From Margaritispora aquatica (Eukaryota; Ascomycota; Leotiomycetes; Helotiales; Discinellaceae), in NCBI GenBank assembly GCA_007644065.1, contig VJWN01000005.1, positions 930,001 to 994,000 of the forward strand: 64,000 nt of DNA, in the 5' to 3' direction. The notes under the pieces were generated by a model. That model worked only from the letters and a program-made list of their open reading frames with translations, did not search any database and was not told the origin of the DNA. Shown piece by piece: positions 35,836 through 45,397 of the stretch. A program made the position numbers and the translations under genes. The first letter of the stretch is position 1. Every line of letters begins with the position of its first letter.

Positions 35836-37239
35836 ATGTCTGCTCCGATTTCGAGTTTCAGCAAGCTCTCTATCAATCAAATGCAGTCCTCGCGAACACA
35901 CCCAAAGGGCAAGGGCAAAGCTCTATCACTAGCTATTGCTGATTCTTCAAGCTCAGACGAACACTCAGAGGAGGATGTTGAGGAAGAATCTGGCTCCGAT
36001 TGTGAGGATGAAGAAGACGAAGGGACTGCCATTTACACCCATCGAGTGTTTGCGATCGATCACTGCAGGCATACTGGTGAACATTACGCATTTCAATTAG
36101 CATATGCTCAAGTAGAGCGATACAGCATTCGGATCAGCACCGCAGCCCCCGCCGAGCCAATTTGCTCCTGTCGAGAACCAGCATGCCGCCATGTGTTGTG
36201 GCTATTGGAGCAACTTTCGGAAACACAACCCGAAAACTCCAGTGGAACATATCTTACACCATACGAGCAGATTTCTACTCTTGGTCTTGACCGAGTCTGT
36301 GAAGACCTACAATGGGAGCTCAGAGAAGAAGCCGACTCTGTTCCAGAAGAGACTCGATGGCAGTTGAGCAAAGACTACTCCTCGACAGTCGCTGGACGAA
36401 AGGAGCAAGGTAGAATGAGCCATAGGATCCGGGATGTTCGTGACATCATGGCGACCATGTCCCCCGATACCGCCGATGACTATCGGCGAGATATTTTTGA
36501 CGCCTCAGATGAGTTTACCAGAGAGACCATTTTCGCCAGGGGCGATCTGGAAGCAACTGTCTCCAAACTTCTCATTCTTGATGACCGCATTTTCAATCAA
36601 TTGCAGTATCTGGTCTCTCGCGATGTCCGCGCTGCTGATTATTTCACCAAGATGGGTCTCAAGGCAAAAGATGCCTGTGATCGACTTGATTCTTTTTGCG
36701 AGATTGGACAAGCTGCAGGTCGTCAGCATGATTTGATATGGTGCGCGCAGACACTGGTCGACATTGTTGCAGCAATCAGTAAAAACGTAGCCGAAAGACA
36801 ACCTCTAAGCCCCTCTTCTCGAGAAGCAGCAGCCAAAGCTTTGGTTTACATCCTTGGAATCGTTGTTCGGGAGCGCAATCATGACGCTTATCAAAATCCG
36901 AACATTCCACGGCGTCGCCCACATGGGGAGCCGCAGACCTCCAGAAATCTCTATTTAAGATTGATTGGAGATCCTCGGTCGGGTCCAGCTGGAAATAGCT
37001 TCATCATCAAAATCTTGCAAGATCTCCCAGAAGCCATCAGATATGTCGATGACTTGGAAGATATTCTTGTTAGATTGGAGTCGGTTGGCTGGGCTGCTCC
37101 GCAAGGGTACAGGGACAGATTGAGTGCTCTCATTTCACAGCTCAAAGGCGGCTCTGCAAACTCTTCACCTACTGGCGCCGCTTCAGGCAAGAGATCAGCA
37201 GGATCTTTGGACAGAAAGACGAATAAGAGGATGAAGTAG
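35836..37239 (+). CDS. SWIM zinc-finger protein, fungal
   Basis: Single exon, 467 residues from ATG 35836. The frame extends upstream without an ATG; another in-frame Met follows at residue 16. After a basic N-terminus and a strongly acidic stretch (SSSSDEHSEEDVEEE, then CEDEEDEG), a SWIM-type finger C-x-C-x4-C-x-H is seen at Cys110, Cys112, Cys117 and His119 (ICSCREPACRHVLW), preceded by a beta-rich segment (YSIRIS). The remainder is helical with no further domain I know, ending in a basic tail (KRSAGSLDRKTNKRMK). SWIM fingers bind DNA or protein partners; fungal members of this type are uncharacterised. The acidic stretch and basic tail suggest a nuclear protein. Confidence 0.8.
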   Translation: MSAPISSFSKLSINQMQSSRTHPKGKGKALSLAIADSSSSDEHSEEDVEEESGSDCEDEEDEGTAIYTHRVFAIDHCRHTGEHYAFQLAYAQVERYSIRISTAAPAEPICSCREPACRHVLWLLEQLSETQPENSSGTYLTPYEQISTLGLDRVCEDLQWELREEADSVPEETRWQLSKDYSSTVAGRKEQGRMSHRIRDVRDIMATMSPDTADDYRRDIFDASDEFTRETIFARGDLEATVSKLLILDDRIFNQLQYLVSRDVRAADYFTKMGLKAKDACDRLDSFCEIGQAAGRQHDLIWCAQTLVDIVAAISKNVAERQPLSPSSREAAAKALVYILGIVVRERNHDAYQNPNIPRRRPHGEPQTSRNLYLRLIGDPRSGPAGNSFIIKILQDLPEAIRYVDDLEDILVRLESVGWAAPQGYRDRLSALISQLKGGSANSSPTGAASGKRSAGSLDRKTNKRMK

Positions 37240-37772
37240 ATCTTCACGGCATGGAGAACTAGTTCTCATAGCCTCTCAACTGGAATTTCGGGATATTTTT
37301 GCTTTTTGCGTTATACTGGTCACTCATTCATACTCCTATCACACCTTTCACTTCTAAGCTAGGAAGCTCTTGTCATCACTTATGTTCTATTCGTCAGATT
37401 GTTGTCAGAGACATGTTATGATCTCTTTGATAGAGTGTCACTCCTTATATTTATCAATTTCAAGTAGAAGACAACTCAATTTCAATTTCAATCATTGTTC
37501 ACAACATTATTTTTGTCGTGATTTTTAGATTTGACCTTGTTTCGTTCGAGGCATCTTTGACGTCTCGCGCCCAAAAAAGCGGTTATATCACATGATATCC
37601 CAACCAGCCAAGGAATTCATTCCTTTCTAGAGTGCTAATATTCAATTTGTATTTAGCTATATTATTCAGATATAGATCTCGGCGAACAAGCTATTTACAT
37701 TAACAATGATATCACTTAGGTTTAAATCTTAACAAAGACCAAGTTCACTGCCTCGTTTTCATTCCACTATCG
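37240..37772. other. Convergent intergenic spacer
   Basis: This lies between the ends of the SWIM gene (+) and the second alcohol dehydrogenase (-), so it holds only 3' untranslated DNA and terminators. It is T-rich with no coding signal. Confidence 0.5.
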
Positions 37773-39190
37773 CTACACCATTTTCAGATTGGACTTCTTC
37801 TCGTTTGCAATCGCCTCTTTGTCAATGATGATAACCGGCTTGCCTTGCATTTTGCCAGAGTGTGCAAGGTCAACAGCTTTTGGTATCTCCCTGATACCAT
37901 CGAACGGATTAGTTTTCACACGAATGCCTTTCTCTGAAACAACTTTCAGCATCTTCTCACATTCACCACGGGAGCCTAGAATTCTCATGAGTTTGGTGTG
38001 CCAAAGCAAGCTATGCGCAAGGGATGATCTTACTAATCAAGCTGCCATGGACTCTGATATCACGGAATATGAATTCTGCAAACGGAATTTTTACTTCCAC
38101 TGGCTGAGCAATTTGAACGAGTATTCCTGTCTCTCTTAGCTTCGTTTGTCAGAATCTTTTGATGGTGTTGCATACCGTGCATCTTGGTGACTGCTGCACC
38201 AAGCGCTGCCGCAGTGTCATGGTCGCTGAGACCGAGAGTAGCATCCGCACAATTACCTCCTGTTGCCTTCTTAACAGCTTCGACGGCCTTTTCTTTGCCC
38301 TCGCGAGCATCGATTAAGGTATCAGCTCCGCATTCCTTGGCCAGACTCAATCCTTCGTCTCGTGCATCTATCGCGATGACTTTCAAGCCTAAAGCCTTGG
38401 CATACTGAACTCCCAAATGGCCAAGTCCGCCTCCTGCACCAACGATAGCAATGGTCTCTCCAGGCTTCAGACCAGCTCGGACAAGCCCACCCCAGACAGT
38501 AATTCCTGCGCATGCAAGAGGAGCAGCAGACTGAAAACTTAAGTTGTCTGGAAGAATGCAGCACTCTCGACTGTCAACAACCTCGTACTGGGCGAACGAT
38601 CCATTAAGAGTGACACCTAGGAAACCACCAGCGTTAGGACAATATTGTCTGTCTTGCTCAGGCCCTTTGCAATCTGAACATTTACCGCATCGGTTATATG
38701 TCAAACTACACAAGATACGGTTGCCGACCTTGAAGTTAGTAATAGCTGAGCCTAATTTGACCACAGTCCCTGATCCCTCGCTGATTTAACGTCAGTGTAT
38801 ATGCTAAGGAAACATGAGAGCGTAGCCATCACGCCGAATTTTTGGAGCATAGAAGAGAAATTGGCAAAGAACTTCCCCCAATGTTCTGGTTCCAATAAGG
38901 ATTGCAAATGGTAACTGAGAAGATAACCTACTGCGAGGCAATGCAAGGCAACTTGGTTTTGAAGTCTCCATTAGAGACCATGCTATCGGTGTGGCACAAT
39001 GAAGCGACAGCTACTTTCACGAGCATATCATGTTCGCCAAGTTCTTTTCCTGGTGTTGGGACCTCGCCAATCTTATAAGGCTTTTTGTACTGTTCCACTC
39101 TTAGTGTTTCGAGTACACAAATCATAACACAGAAAGACGTACCTCAACAACCTGCGCGGCAAGCATGGTCTCGGGTATTTCCTTGGTCAT
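37773..39190 (-). CDS. Zinc-dependent alcohol dehydrogenase, second copy type
   Basis: Model: complement(join(37773..37975, 38034..38126, 38176..38780, 38932..39089, 39143..39190)), 368 residues. Start ATG 39190 gives MTKEIPETMLAAQVVE; a later in-frame Met at residue 9 is the alternative. Catalytic zinc ligands are Cys48 (ASLCHTD), His69-Glu70 and the Cys of PLACAGITVW. The structural zinc Cys are 100, 103 and 106, with the fourth at 116: nine residues instead of the usual seven separate the last pair (CKGPEQDRQYC). The nucleotide loop is GAGGGLGHLG, followed by VIAIDARDEG, whose Asp favours NAD. It shares length and fold with the neighbouring dehydrogenase but is clearly divergent in sequence and has different intron positions, so it is not a recent duplicate. 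Substrate is unknown. It is divergent from the acid phosphatase. Confidence 0.9.
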
Positions 39191-39518
39191 TTCGAGAACT
39201 GAGTTTGAGAAGTTGCACTTGTTTAAAGAAGAGAAATGTAAAAGAAAGAGATTACCATTAAATAATCTGTGACTTGGAAGCAACTGCCAATCCCACAACT
39301 CTTATGATAAATCCAAGGCGGGGTAAATTATTAGTTTCTTGTTAGTGATGGCAGTTCGCCTATGGTCCTCCAGCTTTACCCCTATCGCCGAAATGGGTAT
39401 TTCCCGGCGTTAAGATTTCCAGTGTTACGTCAGGTGGATCCTGCAGGTTGGCCGAAGTGCCAAGAACAACATCCAAATCAACGACGCGCTCCTCAGTAGA
39501 TTCTCTAACCTACATACG
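39191..39518. promoter_or_regulatory. Bidirectional promoter, alcohol dehydrogenase 2 / acid phosphatase
   Basis: There are 328 bases between divergent ATGs. GCGGGG at 39318-39323 matches the CreA consensus and lies 128 bases upstream of the dehydrogenase ATG, in a TTTACCCCGCCTTGG context (minus strand) resembling that at 31871 in the other redox promoter. No clear TATA box is seen for either gene. Confidence 0.4.
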
Positions 39519-41421
39519 ATGGCTATACCGTCTTTATCTAAAGCCAATGATGGAATGAGGGGGGATTATCATCTAGTTGAGCCTCAGCAGGATGCAGGAC
39601 GACACGAAAGCAAGAGCAATGTAAGGACTAGGGTGCTAGGCAGGGCAGCTTTCATCTTTGTCATGGCTGCCGTGTTATACTGCTCAATTGCCATGTTATT
39701 CGAGAAATTCCTTCTCGTCGCAGCAGTTTCTGCGTCTCACAAAGAGAAAGCGACGTCGACGAAGGTCCCTCAATACTTTCAAACCTCACCGGAGCTCTGG
39801 GCTGGACCCACCGCTACAGGACGAGCCCCCAATCTTGCTCAGACAAATCCAGTCTCATTTGCACCCACTGCAACCTTTCATCCAAACTCCCCTCTAGAGA
39901 CTTCGATGCCGATTGTGGGAGCACGGCAAAATGAGAGTATCTTTCAGCTTATGGGCCAGCTGTCGCCTTACTTCCCAAACCCAATTGGATTTGGTGTTGC
40001 AGAGTATCCTTTACCGGATGGGGCCAAGATTGCTCAGGTTCAGGTTCGTTCATTTTTGATCGGGGTATATTTGATTATTGACATATTTTAGATGCTCTCT
40101 AGGCATGGATCACGTTACCCAACATCTCTCAACCTAGTGGAGGTGCTCGGAAACAAGATTGCAAATCTTTCTGGGAAATATGAGATGTCAGGAGCTCTAT
40201 CCTTCCTCATGAATTGGAAGTATGAGCTTGGAGCCGAAATTCTGGTTCCCCGAGGACGACAAGAGCTTTTTGAGAGTGGTATTTTGCACTATTATCAGTA
40301 CGGTCAGCTTTACAACCCAAACAGCAAAATTATTGTTCGAACTACTACCCAAGACCGCATGTTGAAGGTTTGTTTCTTTGTAAACACTGCGTTATGTTTG
40401 CTAATACTATTCAGAGCGCAGAGTATTTTATGGCTGGCTTCTTTGGTCTTGAATGGACGAACAATGCCACCATTGAGGTTATAATCGAAAACCCGATGTT
40501 CAACAACTCGTTGTCAGGATACAGTGCTTGCTTCAACGCCTTTGGAGGATTGAATCGGGGAGGCATTGATGCAACCGCCGACTGGGTCAGTCGGTATTTG
40601 CAAAATGCAACAGAACGTTTTCAAAGCGTGACAAAGGGTTTCACATGGACAGTGTCTGATGTCTACGCAGCACAAACGATGTGCTCTTATGAAACAGTAA
40701 TTCAACCTCCTTCCTGAGTGTCATTCTTGCTAATGTTTTTCAGGTTGCATATGGATATTCTGCATTCTGTGATCTTTTCACGTATGATGAATGGGTCGGC
40801 TTTGAGTATTCTCTCGATATCACGTTTGCTGGATTATCTGGCTTTCAATCACCCGTTGGCCGTGCTGTTGGACTAGGTTATGTCCAAGAAATTGTTGCAC
40901 GCCTTGAAAACCACACTCTAGGTTACTCTGGATCTCAAATCAACACCACGCTTGACAGTAGCGAAGAGACATTTCCCCTGAACCAATCCCTATACTTCGA
41001 TTTCAGCCACGATACAAATATCATGGCTATTTTAACCGCTTTTGGCTTCCGCCAATTCGCGGAATTCCTGCCCAGCACTCATTACCCTGGTCCCCACAAC
41101 CTGACCGTCTCGCACCTGACGCCCTTCGGCGCACGACTAGATATTGAAATCATCAAGACACCTTCTCCTCTCTCCGCAGAACGTATCTACGAAGAAGGAG
41201 AAAAGACAACCTATCTTCACTTCATACTTAATCAGAGAACGTTACCTCTGGGAGTAAGCTTCCCAGAATGTGGAGCTAGATTGGACGGGTGGTGCGAGCT
41301 TGAGACATTCTTGAAGGTTCAGAAGCATCAGATGGAGCTTGCGAGGTTCGATTATGCTTGCTTTGGAAATTACACTGCCGTTCCTTATGGAGGAATCACA
41401 GATGGTGCGCCAGTTAATTAG
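39519..41421 (+). CDS. Membrane-anchored histidine acid phosphatase (phytase-like)
   Basis: Model: join(39519..40043, 40092..40367, 40415..40696, 40744..41421), 586 residues, all joints in phase 0. The active-site motif is RHGSRYP (Arg179, His180, Arg183) and the proton donor pair is His450-Asp451 in FSHDTNI, both hallmarks of the histidine acid phosphatase (branch 2) superfamily that includes phytases. An N-terminal hydrophobic segment at about 46-76 (AAFIFVMAAVLYCSIAMLFE and onward) with no preceding signal peptide suggests a type II membrane anchor, and there are many N-glycosylation sequons (NNS, NAT, NHT, NQS). It therefore probably hydrolyses phosphate esters outside the cell or in the secretory lumen. 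Four Cys-rich stretches (CFNAF, CSY, CDLF, the CGARLDGWC pair) fit its disulfides. Phytate specificity is not shown. Confidence 0.9.
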
Positions 41422-42981
41422 AGCTACTGCATGGTAGCCTGCCTACAGGTAGATTGATACCAAGAATTAGAATCGTCACGCTTGTACATTATATGTAACC
41501 ACAAGATTGCGTTAATAAGAGTTGCATTTGAGATGATAATTCCATGCATGTGAGTGCTCGATTGGTATAAAAGGCTCCGTTCAGCTCTCGTCTAATCATT
41601 CTATCTTTTTTTCTCCAATCCATACAGCTCAGGCAGGATATGCATCCCTTTTGGCGGCACCAAGCAAGCGTGATCAGAGTCTCTCGAGTACCAAACATGA
41701 CATTGTTACGGCCTGATCATCCTCGGCACTCCTACCAATGCTAAAACTCAACATCGATGTGAAAAACCGAAGCCCAGACGCAATGTCGCATTTCATCTGC
41801 AACAGCGTGAATATCGAAACTTCTCATTATCCGAAAACCTGTTTGCGGTGTCATTCACAGTAAAATGAGAATAAGGTTTGTGTGCAAGCTCTAGATCTCA
41901 GAAAGCACTGGGGTTCCGGGGGTACCATATCGTGAGACTAGTGCTGCAGCATTTATTTGTGGGTTGTGGGGGCTGAAGAGGATGTCACTCCCGAGACAAA
42001 GGCACCAAATTGCATTGGGGAAGAGAATGGAAATCATATTTTGAGAGCTCCGAGTAAGGTCCGAAATTATCTATTTCATATGCCATCGTAAATATGAAAT
42101 TGTTGGTTGGTACCACGGTAGTGTTGGTGGGGTTGGTGATGTTTGTTGGACTGTACAAGTGTAAGGCCAACCTACTTCATCGCTGTTTCAAAAAATAAAT
42201 ACAGAATTTCTCATACTCTGGAGGGCGATCTCTCTTGCACGAATGTTCTGTATAGGCAATTTACAGTGCGTGCAGAGCAGAATCCCTCGATGTTCAGAAG
42301 CTCCGTAGTGTTTCTTAATGTTTTCCCCACACAAAGGCCTTCAGCCTTTCACAGAAATCTTGAAATATGTGCGGTGACTGAGAGATCTTGTCAAAGTATT
42401 CAACCTCACTGCCGAACATAAGGAGCGTATAGCTCATAGGTGTGGCATTTGAAGCCACCGAACTTCTATTAAAGTCGGAGAGAAGCTGCAATGGTCGGTT
42501 CTTTAGTTCTTCCCAACATGATAGATCTTCAATTGTATAAACGAAGGTTTTCAATTGGCACCATGAATCATAAAAATTCCGAGTCTGCGATGCACAACAC
42601 ATCATAGTCATTCAGAGCAATTCTGCTGGTATTGTCAAAGCCAGGCTTTGGTAGGGGCTTCCCTAAGCGAAGTAAGGAATGTGCTAGGAGTGTTGACGAC
42701 CTTGAGTATAACCTGTCTAATGATAAGATATTGGATTAGGGAGATTCTTTGGGCAGTTTTCTGGGAATCGAAGTTTCAGCAGTCCTTAATCATAAATTCT
42801 GCTGAGGACAGAGGTTCATTGACCAGTCTATCCTATCAACTTATATACTGTAATATCTATCTAGTCCTCGTTCATAAAATATACCCCTCCAGCAGATCAG
42901 ATTAGAACATCAGCACTAAAATAAGCGCTCCATACTCCATATCACCCAAGTTGTGGGTTAAATACAACAAATATACGCACT
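41422..42981. other. Intergenic spacer, 1.6 kb
   Basis: No supported gene. A minus-strand open frame of 98 codons starts at a true ATG (42611) and ends at 42315 (beginning MTMMCCASQTRNFYDSW) with fair composition but no recognisable motif; it may be an orphan exon or chance. Another minus frame at 41985-42170 lacks an ATG. Confidence 0.45.
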
Positions 42982-44021
42982 TCAAAGGCCCAAGACAAAC
43001 ATCATCCCCACACTCACCAAAACACAGCCAAGCCTCCACAACAATCCCTCAATATGACTCACACCTCCAGAAATTCGTGCGAAACTCTCATCGGCCGTTC
43101 TATTCCTCGATACAGCAGCTTTAATATCAGGAACTGTACCCGTAGCTTTCGACCAAGAAACCAACGTATAGGTTGCCATCGTCGCCGGATTGGATGATGT
43201 GGCAATTCCATACCGATTGGGCGTTGGGGAGGAAGAAGTATCAATCGTAATACTCACGACAGTATTAGGAGAGAAGACTTGTATTGTAGACGTGATCGTG
43301 GTAGTTGTGGCAATCGTGAATTTCTTTGTTTCCGTGTCAGGGTTAGAAACCAAACCCAAATCTTTGTTTTCACTTGGAGACTGTACTCTAGGCGCAAGCT
43401 CGACGAGACGCAAAACAGCAAGAGCAGAAACTACAGTTAGCTGCGGTGATAATGAATTCGGTGCCTCGATTGCGAGAGAGATTTCGGAACCTGTGATCGT
43501 TGGTGCAGTTGTGGTCGAGAAAGTGGGCAGAAGGGTGAGTTCTTGGCGAGCTGCGCAGTCGAGTGGATCTTCGCCCTGTATGGTGTCAATGGCGAAGCTA
43601 CTAAAGGGAAAGGCACTACTTACATGACGACAGCAAAACCCAGCAACACTCGAGCAGAAATTACCAGCTGTGCAGTATCCTTCGTCTAAAAGGCAGCACG
43701 TCTATACCACCCTATTAGCATTGTGTTTTCAGACTTTGAGATTGGCTATGAATCTCCCGCCAGTCCACAAACGTAATACTGGATATGAGGAAAGCAAGAC
43801 AAGAAAGCGAAATGATTACGCACCTCTCCTAGACGACTAGGATTAAAGCAGAAGCGGCTCCCCTCACCACCACATGTGATAGAACCAGCGCCATAAATCT
43901 GCTCACAAGTCAAGAATTCATGTTCGCTCTTCGCGGAGCTAAGAGGGCTGTGTCGCGTTGAGGTGGTCATAACTAGGTGTATGAGAGTTGTGAGGACAGT
44001 AAGCGAAGAGAACGTTTGCAT
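42982..44021 (-). CDS. Cys-rich secreted protein, probably GPI-anchored
   Basis: Model: complement(join(42982..43575, 43624..43701, 43824..44021)), 289 residues; all joints phase 0, with a CTAAT branch site before the second exon. An N-terminal signal-like segment (MQTFSSLTVLTTLIHLVMTT) precedes a Cys module across exons 1 and 2: LTCEQIYG, ITCGG, RFCF, TCCLLDEGYC, NFCSSVAGFCC. The pattern of two CC pairs and short loops resembles small knottin or chitin-binding-like surface modules, though I cannot assign a named family. A Ser/Thr-rich stalk follows, and a hydrophobic C-terminus (LLWRLGCVLVSVGMMFVLGL) preceded by small residues fits a GPI-attachment signal. Likely a plasma-membrane or cell-wall protein; function unknown. 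Confidence 0.72.
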
Positions 44022-44633
44022 GTTGTGGATATGAAATATGCTTGACTAGGCACGACGTATCTGGCTGTGAATAATGAATACAAGACAATATATGGGTGTA
44101 CTTTAAAGTCTATGGGAGGGAATATGAAGAAAATCGGGGACCAGATCGATTGAGGAAAACGAGAAAGTTGGCAACGAAGGTTCAAATGTTGCTTCTTTAC
44201 ATAACATTTTATCTAAGGAGGAGTTGGTAGCTGGGATAACGCATTGCTACTGATCAAACGGCATTAATGTAATTACTCAATAAATAGTGTACGAGGGGTA
44301 TGGAAAGCGAGGAATGTGCAGGTGACGGGACAAGAAAGAAGGGATCTGGACATCTCAGTTGATCAACCTTACTGTTCATATGAATCTTGGCCGTTAGAAA
44401 GAAGCAGATGAAGAAGGGATATGCAGCGAGGGATTCAAAAATTGGATGAATTGATTCAGGATCTCCTGTAATGACTCTGACCCCTTTCCCCTCTCCACAC
44501 ATAAGCGAGAAACATGTCTCTCCTCACCACACCAACACCACCACCACCACCATTACTCACACTCCCTTCATAATTATCGTCTAACATCATCTGATCTCAT
44601 AAATATCATTACTCACCAGCCCATTGACGAAAT
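44022..44633. other. Intergenic spacer
   Basis: Between two minus-strand secreted-protein genes; it contains the promoter of the GPI-type protein and the 3' end of the small secreted gene. A CCA/CACC run lies at about 44529-44552. No gene is seen. Confidence 0.5.
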
Positions 44634-45397
44634 CTACTGAGGAAGAGCAGTTCCAGACTACGCATTTGTCAGCACAACCCAAGAGTGGAAAGCAATCAAC
44701 TTACATCAACACAAGCATAATCCGCATAGCAGATATAGGTACTGGTTTGGTAAGGCACGACTCTGACCAGCTTTTCGCACTTCATGGTTCCTGTAAATGT
44801 GCTGCTGATCGCCGAGCCGACAACTGTGCCTGCGGTTCCCACGCCGATGCTGGCTGTGAGGTTGAATGGTGATCCAGGGAGGGAGGTCCCTTTGCAATAT
44901 GTTAGTATACATCCCTTTTATTGGTGATTATAAAAATATTGTGGGATTCTTTGAAGTATTAATGGAAGCTCAAACTCACAAGTGCCGTCCTCGTAATCAA
45001 CTGAGTTGGAAGGACCAATGATGTTCTTCAAATCTGGAGCAACTGAGTGACCACCAACGACAGACAGCGTTCGGTTGTAGTAGTACTGTAGGAACTTTAG
45101 CAGCTTTCCCCCGAAATTATGGATTGTGTTGAAGTGCGCGAGATATATCCCTAAAGCCATTCTTGTCTACAAAAATCGTGCCATGTGTATTTGAAATGGG
45201 GGAGTGAGGGTGCTTACGTCAAACTCGGCATATTCAGCAGTGCTCGAGCCTTTTCCAAAGCAGTTGCTAAGATAAAAAATCTCAGCGGTGTGGACAGGAT
45301 GCGATCGTGTCTCAACAGCCACAGGGAGAGGAGTGCTTTGGCTCAAGCCAGCAAAGAAGAGCACGATGGCCAAGACTTGGGCGATGGTGAATTGCAT
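44634..45397 (-). CDS. Small secreted protein, candidate effector-like
   Basis: Model: complement(join(44634..44657, 44705..44889, 44980..45085, 45218..45397)), 164 residues. The signal peptide is MQFTIAQVLAIVLFFAGLSQ. The mature part starts with a segment (HTAEIFYLSNCFGKG) and continues AEYAEFD-YYYNRTLSVVGG, a start I associate with a diverse set of fungal small secreted proteins of unknown role. Cys are few: SNCF, MKCEK, YICYADYACVD. The final exon is just eight codons, ending SGTALPQ. The second acceptor (CAG before TACTACTAC) was chosen because it joins FD to YYYNRT in frame; an earlier acceptor at 45171 would instead keep a Phe/Leu-rich extension. No lipid anchor or repeats. Confidence 0.65.

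Noticed and set aside
32806..39190. The two alcohol dehydrogenases as a recent tandem duplication
   Set aside because: Equal length is coincidental: zinc-loop spacing, intron positions and most of the sequence differ.
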